Positions 1 to 6,966 of a stretch of 64,000 nt of DNA are shown one piece after another. Position 1 is the stretch's first letter. Every line of letters begins with the position of its first letter. Source of the stretch: Desulfosporosinus lacus DSM 15449 (lineage in GTDB: Bacteria > Bacillota > Desulfitobacteriia > Desulfitobacteriales > Desulfitobacteriaceae); contig NZ_FQXJ01000014.1 of assembly GCF_900129935.1 (NCBI RefSeq), positions 1 to 64,000 on the forward strand. The letters are read 5' to 3'. The translations under genes and the position numbers were made by a program. Under the pieces are notes generated by a model. That model worked only from the letters and a program-made list of their open reading frames with translations, made no database searches and was not told where the DNA came from.

Positions 1-123
1 ATAATGGGCAATCTTGTCTCCAAGCATGCGATTGTATATGAATCTAGTGCATCCAAAGGTTCTTGCGAAATAGATTCGCTGTTCTTGATTAGGATATATA
101 CGGTACTTGAAACCTTTCAACAT
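1..123 (-). CDS. tnpB: TnpB (IS200/IS605 OrfB) nuclease, N-terminal part, cut by window start
   Basis: The first 41 codons of an OrfB/TnpB-type protein read leftward off the window edge. The N-terminus (MLKGFKYRIYPNQEQ...) is the hallmark helix-turn-helix start of IS200/IS605 accessory proteins, which are RNA-guided DNA nucleases related to Cas12. A strong AGGAGGTGA ribosome site lies 8-10 bases before the ATG at 121-123. The catalytic RuvC part lies outside the window, so whether the gene is intact cannot be judged. No TnpA gene is seen on this side. A ribbon-helix-helix gene is divergent from it. Confidence 0.85.
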   Translation of the reverse strand, partial: MLKGFKYRIYPNQEQRIYFARTFGCTRFIYNRMLGDKIAHY

Positions 124-198
124 TGTACTTTCACCTCCTGTTTGCTATAATACCATTGTATACGTTTATACGTTCATGACAAGAGGGAGAATGAGGCA

Positions 199-354
199 AT
201 GCGAAAGAAATTTACTACAATGTTTGAGGAAAGTATCATAGAACGTCTAAAGATACAGGCAATATTAGAGAAAACAGACGTTAGTAAGATATTGGAGAAG
301 TTAGCTATAGATTATCTGGCGAAGAACGAAGGTCGCGATTCATCCCCCACCTAA
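199..354 (+). CDS. small ribbon-helix-helix (CopG/Arc-like) protein
   Basis: A 51-residue ORF starting MRKKFTTMFEESIIERLK, preceded by GAGGGAGA about 9 bases upstream. A short basic beta strand, then two helices (roughly residues 10-24 and 28-43), fit a ribbon-helix-helix DNA-binding protein. It is divergent from tnpB with about 75 bases between the starts, so it may bind that shared region. The C-terminus (GRDSSPT) is encoded inside the hairpin at 344-365, which suggests the reading frame runs into the end of a mobile element. No function beyond probable DNA binding is claimed. Confidence 0.6.
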   Translation: MRKKFTTMFEESIIERLKIQAILEKTDVSKILEKLAIDYLAKNEGRDSSPT

Positions 355-365
355 CGAGGTGGGAG
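344..365. repeat. hairpin at the presumed IS605-type element end
   Basis: Inverted arms CCCACCT (346-352) and AGGTGGG (357-363) around an AACG loop, with weaker pairing further out. It overlaps the stop codon of the RHH gene. Such subterminal hairpins are typical of IS200/IS605 ends but could also act as a terminator for the convergent genes. Confidence 0.45.
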
Positions 366-428
366 AATTCTTGCTCCACTCAGGTTAAATTGAATTTTGC
401 CCGAGCTGGTACCAGGGGCCAAGTTCGC

Positions 429-1490
429 TTATTGCAGCGGCTCGTATAACGTCTTGAGAGAGCCCAGGCCGGAAACGGCGACCTCCCATTGACCGTCACT
501 CGTTTGAAGCCATTTGGCAATCTTACGCGCCGGATGGTCCTCCGGCAGGTCTTTCCGCATGACTGCATAGTAATTGATGGCAAGGGGATACTCCTTTGCC
601 AAAATCGTTTCCGCCGTCGGAGCGACTCCGTTAAAGGCGAGGGTTTTGATACTCATTTTGCCGATCACACTCTGGGTAATCTGTATGTAGTAGTAAAGGG
701 TATAGCCCAACGCATATGCGTTTTCCTCGCTGTCGTGGGCGAAATACCGGTATTCCTCCACCATTTGCAGCATCCCGTTCATGTCCCGCTCCATGTAGTT
801 TTCCTCGACGGCCGAGTTTATCTTTTTGTCTCCGAGCACCAAATTCTCCAACTGCGCCTGGGAACCGGAATCGGCGTTGCGGCAAATCGGCACGATGCGC
901 CCGTTTTTACCTCCTAGCTCAAACCAGTCGGTAATAGACATATCGGAATAGATTTTCTGCACCTGAGAGGCATCAATATTGCTTGCGGGATTGTCCTCGT
1001 GTGTGATAAACACAAGGGCTTCAGCACCGACCGGGATATATTCAAGCTCCGTTCCGGCCTTTTCCGCAACCTCCGCGACCTCTTTTGATGGATCCGGGAC
1101 AAGGATTAAATCAACGTCTCCCGCGATGAGCAGCTCATATGACTTCATGGTTTTGGAGGCTTTTTCCGGAAGGCCCGGCCACCTGTCTTCCATGTTGTCA
1201 GAGGTATGGAACATCCTTTTGTAGATTCTCTGTACGAGGGGCAGGGTGGAAGTCGAGCCGTCGATGCGCGGATAATTTGCCGCTGTGATGCCGATGGCGG
1301 CGGCCTCCTCCGATGGGGTCAGAGTGATTGCTTTTGGAACCGCGCTTGGCGCTGCCGGTATCTGAGACTGTGCCGATTCTCCCAAATTCCCGGTTTCCGA
1401 ACAGCCCTGTGTCAGAAAGAGGAGTATCATTACAAGCATTAAGCATATTATAACTTTCAATACCCCAGGAATTTTTAGTTTGGTTATCAT
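429..1490 (-). CDS. PstS-like phosphate/oxyanion-binding lipoprotein
   Basis: A secreted substrate-binding protein. The ATG at 1490 is preferred over the upstream in-frame start at 1541 because AAGGGGGAAAG lies just before it. The N-terminus is a lipoprotein signal: a basic start, a hydrophobic stretch and the lipobox LTQGC. The mature part opens with a proline/alanine linker and then DGSTSTLPLVQRI, the PstS-type phosphate-loop region. The pair ADSGSQ later in the protein corresponds to the second ligand loop of periplasmic binding protein type II phosphate binders. No pstCAB or phoU genes are next to it, so it is an orphan here. It could bind another oxyanion. Confidence 0.75.
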   Translation of the reverse strand: MITKLKIPGVLKVIICLMLVMILLFLTQGCSETGNLGESAQSQIPAAPSAVPKAITLTPSEEAAAIGITAANYPRIDGSTSTLPLVQRIYKRMFHTSDNMEDRWPGLPEKASKTMKSYELLIAGDVDLILVPDPSKEVAEVAEKAGTELEYIPVGAEALVFITHEDNPASNIDASQVQKIYSDMSITDWFELGGKNGRIVPICRNADSGSQAQLENLVLGDKKINSAVEENYMERDMNGMLQMVEEYRYFAHDSEENAYALGYTLYYYIQITQSVIGKMSIKTLAFNGVAPTAETILAKEYPLAINYYAVMRKDLPEDHPARKIAKWLQTSDGQWEVAVSGLGSLKTLYEPLQ

Positions 1491-1521
1491 CTTCTTTCCC
1501 CCTTGGTCAGTGCTCTTTCTC

Positions 1522-1602
1522 TTATAGCATTCGGAGTACAAATTTAATTAAAAAAACTATAGCCGCCGCAAGTAAGCTTATGATTGCAATAAAGCTATAC
1601 AT
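1522..1602 (-). CDS. 26-residue single-TM peptide
   Basis: The ORF begins MYSFIAIISLLAAAIVFLIK and ends RML, an almost uninterrupted hydrophobic helix with a basic tail. GGAGG lies 13 bases before the ATG, which is rather far. It sits just upstream of the PstS-like gene on the same strand and overlaps the alternative longer start of that gene. It might be a KdpF-like small membrane peptide or a toxin-like peptide, but it matches no family I recognise. Confidence 0.4.
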   Translation of the reverse strand: MYSFIAIISLLAAAIVFLIKFVLRML

Positions 1603-1770
1603 GGGTTGTTGTTAACCTCCAATATAAGTGTCATAGCTTATTTCCACATTTTTCCCTCAATATCCTCCCTTCGTAATTAAAAAAATCTCGCCAGCACTCT
1701 GTCGTTTTTTGCCCCATGATGATAAGGAAAGTCTTGCAACGATTCCCATTTGCATCACGAACTCAGTTTA

Positions 1771-1830
1771 AAAATTCGGCGGTTATGAAGTCTCCGATCT
1801 AGATTAGTGACCTCATAACCGCCGAATTTT
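1771..1830. repeat. dispersed 60-bp hairpin, copy 1 of 3
   Basis: Left arm AAAATTCGGCGGTTATGA and right arm TCATAACCGCCGAATTTT surround a centre containing CTAGATTAG. Copies 2 and 3 are at 10739-10800 and 20155-20215. In all three the hairpin is followed on the right by a short conserved asymmetric tail ending CTCAT, so the unit is larger than the palindrome. It may be a terminator or a REP/MITE-like repeat. Confidence 0.8.
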
Positions 1831-1898
1831 CAATCTCCTCATATATAGAATGTACGGGCCTTTTAATGCTTAGATTTGAACTAAATATAGTTGCCCCC

Positions 1899-2072
1899 CT
1901 ATTCTTTGACTTCTTTTGTTAAATTCAACAAGGTATGATTGAATTTTTTCAAAAGCTGCCCGAATGCTTCGCAGTCTTCAGCAGACCAATCTTTGAGAAG
2001 TTCCCCCATATCAGCCACCGGCTCAAAATACGTTCCGCCGAGTAGTTCCTGTGTAACACTGAAGAAAACCCT
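1899..2072 (-). pseudogene. C-terminal remnant of a MarR-family regulator
   Basis: An open frame of about 57 codons ends LLNLTKEVKE. The segment with EDCEAFGQLLKKFNHTL resembles the C-terminal dimerisation helix of MarR proteins. An in-frame TAG lies directly upstream and the winged helix is absent, so the gene is truncated. Confidence 0.5.
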
Positions 2073-2093
2073 CTAAAAAAACTGCCCATTACT

Positions 2094-2351
2094 TTAGGTA
2101 CTTCCCCTTTCTTTCCTCCATCGTCTTATCAAAAACCCATTCAGCATCTTCGCATACTCCCCATGCACCTGGTCATCAACCTTTGCCAGCAAATCCATCT
2201 CATAACTCAGTTCCTTGAACGCTTTTTCCAAGCTCACGAAGAAAAAAGCGATTTTAAACGTGAGCAGCTTGATCTGGGCAGCCGCCAGCTCATTACTCAC
2301 CCTTTGGTAGCTCTTTAAATTCGAATTTTCCGCTAGCTTCTTATTTTCCAT
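2094..2351 (-). CDS. hypothetical helical protein, possibly a gene fragment
   Basis: 85 residues, mostly alpha-helical and charged, with a more hydrophobic stretch near residues 30-42. The ribosome site before the ATG is weak. The same frame stays open upstream for about 30 codons to a TAA near 2440 without a good start, so this may be the tail of a longer decayed gene. I do not recognise a family. Confidence 0.4.
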   Translation of the reverse strand: MENKKLAENSNLKSYQRVSNELAAAQIKLLTFKIAFFFVSLEKAFKELSYEMDLLAKVDDQVHGEYAKMLNGFLIRRWRKERGST

Positions 2352-2844
2352 GGTCTTTTTCTCAACATCCAGCCATCTCCATACTTGATCAGCCCTGCTA
2401 TGAATTCCCTTATCGCCAGCGATATATTCTTAACACCCAGCAATGCCCTGACGAGAATACGGGATATCAAGGTCATTGATACGACAACAAATAGTCTTTA
2501 TGACCCTCCCCAGGCTTAACTGTTCAAAGGGAAAAGGAAACTGCCGACAGCGTCATAGCTGCCGGCAGTCCTCTTCACTATAAAGATTTTTTTCTAAATC
2601 AACCTGCTGCACTACCTATCTGTGGAATCACCCCTTAGTGCCTATGTAGTGGTTTTTGCGCTCAGCCTCTCGGACCTTAATGACCACAGCGTCAAGTTCG
2701 GGGCTCCCACGGATAAGAAATCGTTATAACAAGGGAAGAATGACATTTTCATTTTCTGCCATTTAGCCTATCAGTCTCAAGGAATACCTTTAAGTTTTTG
2801 GGGGAAAGATTAACATATCTTTAATTAAATGTGAGGGACGTATT
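2352..2844. other. intergenic stretch without a supported gene
   Basis: About 490 bases. The left part continues the frame of the hypothetical protein at 2094-2351 without a start. A hairpin lies at 2540-2569. The remainder, up to the ribosome site of the DUF2892 gene, shows no convincing coding sequence. Confidence 0.5.
2540..2569. terminator. hairpin, probable terminator
   Basis: ACTGCCG-A-CAG pairs with CTG-C-CGGCAGT around a nine-base loop. On the minus strand it is followed by a pyrimidine-rich TTTCCTTTTCCC tract. No clear parent gene ends at it. Confidence 0.5.
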
Positions 2845-3069
2845 GTGGAACTTAATTTTCAGAGAAATTTAAGCGCTTTAGACAGAGGAATACGTGTTGT
2901 TATTAGCTTGGTTTTATTTGGTTTAGCCGCTATGGGATTTTTCAAAGGATGGATAGCAACCGCAGCTAGTATCTGGGGCCTCTTCAACCTACTAGAAGCT
3001 GCTATTGGTTACTGAATTGTTTATGACATCATGGGTTGGTCAACCCGCGAAACTATTGAGTTGCGTTAA
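2845..3069 (+). CDS. DUF2892 (YgaP-type) membrane protein with in-frame UGA, candidate selenoprotein
   Basis: A GTG start at 2845 follows GAGGG by 7 bases. The protein opens MELNFQRNLSALDRGIRVVI and has two hydrophobic helices, the DUF2892 layout. After LLEAAIGY codon 57 is TGA (3013-3015). The frame then continues IVYDIMGWSTRETIELR to TAA at 3067-3069. DUF2892 proteins usually have a Cys at this place (as in FCPLY), so the TGA replaces the conserved thiol and the continuation is family-like. A small hairpin with a GGUC loop lies 22 bases after the TGA, matching bacterial SECIS geometry. The alternatives are a nonsense mutation, or a 56-residue protein that truly stops here. The family assignment is firm; the selenocysteine reading is inference. 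Confidence 0.6.
3016..3053 (+). promoter_or_regulatory. candidate bacterial SECIS element
   Basis: Directly 3' of the TGA codon. The apical stem GGGTT (3033-3037) pairs with AACCC (3042-3046) around the tetraloop GGTC (3038-3041). GTTT (3019-3022) can pair with AAAC (3050-3053) as a lower helix. The known E. coli fdhF SECIS also has a GGUC apical loop, 18 bases after its UGA; here the distance is 22. Part of the sequence is also constrained by the encoded protein. Confidence 0.45.
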
Positions 3070-3101
3070 TCTTCGTTTATCATCACAAAGGGGTTGTTTA
3101 T

Positions 3102-3287
3102 ATGTCCGGTAAGCTTAAGATTGAAATCCTTGATGATAAGAATGTGCTGGAAATCTTTGAATCGGAACCCGGTAAACTAACCTTTGTGATGTATCCTGAT
3201 GATCCCAAGGACGAAACAATTCTTGAGGTTAACGTCGATACTGCTGAATTTTCATCGCTTCTTAAACGACTTCTTGATATCAGCTGA
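3102..3287 (+). CDS. hypothetical 61-residue acidic protein
   Basis: MSGKLKIEILDDKN... is acidic and soluble, with a probable beta-hairpin N-terminal half (LEIFESEPGKLTFVMYP) and a C-terminal helix. AAAGGGG lies 8 bases before the ATG. It starts 32 bases after the DUF2892 gene on the same strand, so the two may be cotranscribed. I do not recognise a family. Confidence 0.6.
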   Translation: MSGKLKIEILDDKNVLEIFESEPGKLTFVMYPDDPKDETILEVNVDTAEFSSLLKRLLDIS

Positions 3288-3420
3288 AAAATCCAGAACG
3301 ACGTTGTCCCTATCGACCTCGCTGCAACCGGATTGATCCAAATAACTTCTTTCCCGTTTCTGACCACCTTCACAGCGAGCAAGTTTGGTTTCCGATAGCT
3401 AAGCTATTTATCTCGATGTC

Positions 3421-3609
3421 TTATTCCTTTCTCATGTGATGCCCCAGTTCTTTTTGCAGTCCGACCACCAAGGCATCAACTTTGCGGTTCTGTCTCATAA
3501 CTGCTTCATCCTGTATAATCGGAATTTCATTTTTTATGGCTTCCTCAACAAGCCTGTGCAGTTTTTCCTTTTCTCTTTTCAGCCTTTCATCCAGAGATAT
3601 TTTTCCCAT
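3421..3609 (-). CDS. Spo0E-like aspartyl-phosphate phosphatase family protein
   Basis: The start at 3609 (MGKISLDERLKREKEK) is chosen because AAAGGAGA lies 7 bases upstream; longer in-frame starts lack a site. The 62 residues form two helices. The second has NRKVDALV at the place of the SxxLDxLI signature of Spo0E-type proteins, which dephosphorylate Spo0A in sporulation control. The Ser of the signature is Asn here, so the match is imperfect. It appears monocistronic. Confidence 0.55.
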   Translation of the reverse strand: MGKISLDERLKREKEKLHRLVEEAIKNEIPIIQDEAVMRQNRKVDALVVGLQKELGHHMRKE

Positions 3610-3731
3610 GCTGAAATCTCCTTTTACCCCGCCCATTAATTTATTTAAGTATATACAGGATACCAGTATGCCCTGCAAATGATTAACGGAATACCGTTAA
3701 AAGTAAAATAGAAATGATTTAGATAAGATAA

Positions 3732-3772
3732 AGAATCGAATTCCCAAGTCTTCGGCTTGGGAATTCGATTCT
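3732..3772. terminator. 17-bp-arm hairpin, likely bidirectional terminator
   Basis: AGAATCGAATTCCCAAG pairs perfectly with its complement around TCTTCGG, which can form a compact UUCG-type loop. It lies upstream of the Spo0E-like gene and before the EamA gene. There is no clear U-tract on either side. Confidence 0.45.
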
Positions 3773-3788
3773 ATCCTCATCAATTCAG

Positions 3789-3955
3789 TGTGGTTATGGG
3801 GCAACTACTATAGTTCCAATTGTTTTTGAGCTTGGATTCACCCTTTCCTTCCTTTGACCGCAATCGTTGCTTCTGTCATAATAGGAGTTGATCTCAATTT
3901 AAAGGCTGCTTGGTACGAATCGTTCTTTAACGATACTCTCCCGGGTTTTGTCTAA
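3789..3955 (+). pseudogene. remnant of a membrane transporter, frameshifted
   Basis: Two adjacent frames give membrane-like peptides: CGYGATTIVPIVFELGF, then after a shift LTAIVASVIIGVDLNLKAAW, ending LPGFV and a stop. Neither has a start or ribosome site. It looks like an internal transporter fragment, but the family is not recognised. Confidence 0.3.
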
Positions 3956-4144
3956 TGGCGGTGTAACCATTTTACTTTTCGTTTTCTTAGGGGGATTAAT
4001 GACCAGCCTAAGCCAAGACAGCTTCTGGCACTGCCAGCTTCGTAATAGAAATTATTTACGAGGTATTTTTCATGTTAATAATTCTTTCTTTTGACATGAG
4101 AAGGTTCAATTCAAATACAGTATTAGGATATGGAGGGTTCGAAC

Positions 4145-5122
4145 TTGACTCAAAACAAACAGCCATCTTCATTGGGTATCTGGTGGATCGCCCTTGGAGC
4201 TGCTATGTGGGGACTTGATGGTGTCTTTATCGTTTCACTGCTGCACAATCTGACATCTTCGCAGATTGTCTGGCTGGAACACGTCTTACTATTTTTCTTC
4301 GCTTTCCCTGTGCTTCTCCGGAAACGCCATGAACTTAAGCAACTTAAACTTAATGACTGGTTGGCAGTCCTCTTCATAGGCTGGGGAGGATCAGCCTTAG
4401 CCTCAGTCTTATTTACAGCCGGCTTTACTTACGGCAATCCTAACGTTGTGCTCATCTTGCAAAAAATCCAGCCTCTATTTGCTGTATTCCTCGCCACCTT
4501 AATACTAAAAGAGCGTTTGCAGAAAAACTACTGGAAATTATTCATTGCTGCACTCATCGGAGCCTACTTGCTTACCTTCGGACTGCACATTCCTTCAGCT
4601 GCCGAGAATACTTCGCAGCTCATTGGATCACTGTTTGCCATCGGAGCTGCTGCACTTTGGGGAGGATCCACCGTTATGGGCAAACACCTGGCCGGCAAAG
4701 TATCCTTTACTACTCTAACTGCTCTTCGCTTCGCCGTAGCCCTGCCTCTGTTGACAGTTATGGTCTTGGCACAACACCCAGACTGGCAGAGCATGGGTAA
4801 AGCCCTTAGTTTGACACCCGTTTGGTCTAACCTCCTATTTCAAACCCTCGTGCCAAGCCTTATAAGTCTATTGCTTTACTACCATGGGTTAGATGGAGTG
4901 AAAGCTTCTCATGCCACCATTGCTGAACTTGCCTTCCCGGCAACAGGCTTGCTTCTTAACTGGCTGATCTTACACCAGACCATTGACCTTGGGCAATGGA
5001 TTGGCTTTACCATTGTCTGGCTGGCTGTACTGCAGTTATCCAGAATGAACACCAAACCGGATAAATCAGAGCTGTCCTTTGAATCATCATCTCCTCAGCC
5101 TGCCGATTTGGCCAGCAAATAA
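4145..5122 (+). CDS. EamA/DMT-superfamily metabolite exporter
   Basis: An inner-membrane permease of about 325 residues with ten predicted helices in two EamA repeats (roughly residues 12-145 and 160-300). The repeat hallmarks ALGAAMWGLDGVFI and AIGAAALWGGSTVMGK are present. A TTG start at 4145 is preferred: GGAGGG at 4132-4137 lies 7 bases before it, whereas the ATG at 4130 would contain that ribosome site. The C-terminal 25 residues are hydrophilic and Ser/Pro-rich. Substrates of the family are amino acids, sugars or nucleotides and cannot be predicted. No partner gene is adjacent. Confidence 0.85.
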   Translation: MTQNKQPSSLGIWWIALGAAMWGLDGVFIVSLLHNLTSSQIVWLEHVLLFFFAFPVLLRKRHELKQLKLNDWLAVLFIGWGGSALASVLFTAGFTYGNPNVVLILQKIQPLFAVFLATLILKERLQKNYWKLFIAALIGAYLLTFGLHIPSAAENTSQLIGSLFAIGAAALWGGSTVMGKHLAGKVSFTTLTALRFAVALPLLTVMVLAQHPDWQSMGKALSLTPVWSNLLFQTLVPSLISLLLYYHGLDGVKASHATIAELAFPATGLLLNWLILHQTIDLGQWIGFTIVWLAVLQLSRMNTKPDKSELSFESSSPQPADLASK

Positions 5123-5227
5123 TCGATTCAATACATTAGAAAACTTGGCTAGCGCCCGAAGACACTGGCTTCGCACGTATTAAATCTTCTTGCAGTATAT
5201 AACGCAAGTTTATACTTTCTGACTGTA

Positions 5228-5253
5228 TAAAAAAAACGCCCTTGTAGGGGCGT
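5228..5253 (-). terminator. intrinsic terminator of the 24-residue peptide gene
   Basis: Read on the minus strand, ACGCCC and GGGCGT pair around a six-base loop, followed by a run of T. It begins at the stop codon of the small ORF at 5253-5327, which supports that ORF as a real transcript. Confidence 0.7.
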
Positions 5254-5327
5254 CACTCATTTTTTGCCAGTTCTATAAACCATACTATAACAGCCGAAGC
5301 GAATATGAGGAGAACAACCCATTTCAT
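5253..5327 (-). CDS. 24-residue single-TM peptide
   Basis: MKWVVLLIFASAVIVWFIEL plus AKNE. AGGGGGTCC precedes the ATG by about 5 bases and a rho-independent terminator follows directly, so this is a compact autonomous gene. The peptide has one hydrophobic helix with charged ends, like small membrane regulators or type I toxins. No family is recognised and no antisense RNA is evident. Confidence 0.55.
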   Translation of the reverse strand: MKWVVLLIFASAVIVWFIELAKNE

Positions 5328-5461
5328 AAGGACCCCCTCTTTTCATAGACTGTTTTATGATTTATTTTATGTTTTATAATGTACGTTTGTTATTTTATAT
5401 TACTTCCGCCGTCGCAGGTTTGAACGAATTTTAGTTGCTGCTATTTTTGTCAAGAAACATC

Positions 5462-5995
5462 CTAAAAGTTTTGTTCTCGAACTTCAAAATATGCTCTGAG
5501 ATGTTCACAGACCGGACATATCTCAGGTGCTTCTCTTCCCTCATGAATATGACCGCAGTTTCTGCATTTCCAATAAACCTTGCCATCTTTTTTAAAGACT
5601 TTGCCCTCTTCCAGGTTCTCTAAAAGCTGCTTATAACGTTCCTCGTGTTCTTTTTCTATTTTTGCCACACTTTCAAATAGCTTGGCAATATGCTCTAATC
5701 CTTCTTCCCGGGCTTCAGCAGCCATTCTTGGATACATATCCGTCCATTCGCTGTTTTCTCCGGCTACCGCCGCTTTCATATTTTCAATAGTATTTGAAAG
5801 ACCGCCAAGTTCTCTGAACCAAAGTTTAGCATGTTCCTTCTCATTTTCTGCCGTTTCCAAAAAAAATGAACTAATTTGCTCATACCCTTCTTTTTTGGCT
5901 ATGGATGCAAAGTAGGTATACTTATTACGAGCTTGAGATTCTCCTAGAAAAGCTTCCCATAAATTTTTTTCCGTTTTAGAACTAAACTCTTCCAT
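5462..5995 (-). CDS. rbr: rubrerythrin
   Basis: 177 residues, the usual length. The N-terminal ferritin-like four-helix domain carries diiron ligand motifs, with Glu/His clusters near residues 47-55 (ETAENEKEHAK) and 114-118 (EKEHEE). The C-terminal rubredoxin-like domain has Cys144, Cys147, Cys160 and Cys163 (CRNCG ... CPVCE) for an FeS4 centre. Rubrerythrin reduces hydrogen peroxide in the anaerobe cytoplasm using electrons from rubredoxin or NADH:rubredoxin reductase. The start follows GAGGGAGG. It stands alone; no clear PerR box was identified upstream. Confidence 0.95.
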   Translation of the reverse strand: MEEFSSKTEKNLWEAFLGESQARNKYTYFASIAKKEGYEQISSFFLETAENEKEHAKLWFRELGGLSNTIENMKAAVAGENSEWTDMYPRMAAEAREEGLEHIAKLFESVAKIEKEHEERYKQLLENLEEGKVFKKDGKVYWKCRNCGHIHEGREAPEICPVCEHLRAYFEVREQNF

Positions 5996-6115
5996 AAAAT
6001 GTCCTCCCTCTTGTAATAGCTTATTGTAAAAGTGCTTTTAGTTATTTTATATCATTTTCAGTTTAAATCAATTAAAATTTATTACATCATCATAAATAAG
6101 AGAGCCTTCTCCCGG

Positions 6116-6159
6116 GCTTGTACGAAGAATCTTACGCGCGTAAGATTCTTCGTACAAGC
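6116..6159. repeat. perfect 44-bp palindrome
   Basis: Two 22-base arms with no spacer and a CGCG-rich centre, GCTTGTACGAAGAATCTTAC and its complement around GCGC. It lies upstream of rubrerythrin. It belongs to the class of perfect GCGC-centred palindromes also seen at 41659, 49254 and 52836. Confidence 0.85.
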
Positions 6160-6254
6160 TTCCTCCTTTCAGCAATCTATTATCTCCACCATAATCCAGG
6201 CAGCCGCTATGCTTCCATTGCCTATATATACTTCCACTTTCGGAAAAGGTTGGT

Positions 6255-6380
6255 TCAAATTGCACATGGTGCTTTCGTGAAAAACCAAGCCTTGCAATAT
6301 ATCTCTTTGTAGGCATGTTTCAACAGATGTGGAAGGAAATCTTCTTCATAAGAAACAAGTCTATTTTCTATTAAGGTCAT
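6255..6380 (-). CDS. hypothetical 41-residue ORF
   Basis: MTLIENRLVSYEEDFLPHLL... ends AWFFTKAPCAI. GAGGG lies 9 bases upstream of the ATG. It is mixed charged and aromatic, without a membrane helix. A longer overlapping frame also exists, so the coding status is uncertain and it may be part of a decayed gene. Confidence 0.3.
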   Translation of the reverse strand: MTLIENRLVSYEEDFLPHLLKHAYKEIYCKAWFFTKAPCAI

Positions 6381-6502
6381 CCATGAATCACCCTCTTTTA
6401 CACATATTAACAACCAAATTATAACATAGATGGAATACGTATTACACTTTCTCCCCCTACTCTATTGATATACAAAAGTCATTTTCATATCGTTTAAAAA
6501 AC

Positions 6503-6669
6503 TCATAGTATGTTAACATCCACGGGATTCTCGTCAAGATCATATATTTTTGCTCCCCGCAAGGCAAGTAAAAACGGCGAATGAGTTGAGATAATAAACT
6601 GGCAGTTCCAAAACCGTGCTGCATCCTCAATAAATTTCATTAATTCCATCTGCTTTAAACCATCAACTC
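6503..6669 (-). pseudogene. C-terminal remnant of an AAA-type ATPase
   Basis: The peptide QMELMKFIEDAARFWNCQFI continues IISTHSPFLLALRGAKIYDLDENP before a stop. THSPFLLA with the preceding hydrophobic strand is the ABC/RecF-like AAA ATPase switch (H-loop) region. No start exists, and an in-frame TGA precedes the fragment inside azlD, so only the tail survives, abutting and overlapping the azlD 3' end. Confidence 0.7.
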
Positions 6670-6966
6670 AATAATAAAGACTGATAGACAGGCCAGTATG
6701 GAAACCTTGAACAGACTGCCGCCGCTATAAGCCAGGATTAAAGCAACACTGAATCCTGCCAAGGCGGACCATAGGTTTGCCGTCGCGCTTAAGATCGCGG
6801 GAAAGGTCATCACCGCCAGGGTGACATAGGGAACATAATATAGAAAGGATTTGAGATAGACATTCCTGATTTCCTTACGCATGAATATCAAGGGAATGAG
6901 TCTGATCAAATATGTAACGCCTGCCATGACCAGAATATAGAGATAAGTATTACCTTTCATCTGCAA
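6655..6966 (-). CDS. azlD: AzlD-family branched-chain amino acid exporter small subunit
   Basis: 103 residues with about four membrane helices, starting MQMKGNTYLYILVMAGVTYL. The ITYLIRLIP-type start and the length fit AzlD. It forms a two-component exporter of branched-chain amino acids or analogues with AzlC. The gene overlaps azlC by 17 bases, indicating translational coupling. The stop lies against an unrelated ATPase remnant, suggesting a rearrangement just downstream. Confidence 0.85.
   Translation of the reverse strand: MQMKGNTYLYILVMAGVTYLIRLIPLIFMRKEIRNVYLKSFLYYVPYVTLAVMTFPAILSATANLWSALAGFSVALILAYSGGSLFKVSILACLSVFIIELMV

Noticed and set aside
3098-3382. 94-codon minus-strand frame
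   Set aside because: It lies antisense to the 3102-3287 gene and lacks a ribosome site.
3288-3420. Continuation of the 3102-3287 frame beyond its TGA (KNPERRCPYRPRC...)
   Set aside because: I checked whether this was a second UGA readthrough. The extension shows no family similarity and no hairpin with a suitable loop lies at the right distance, so an ordinary stop is assumed.
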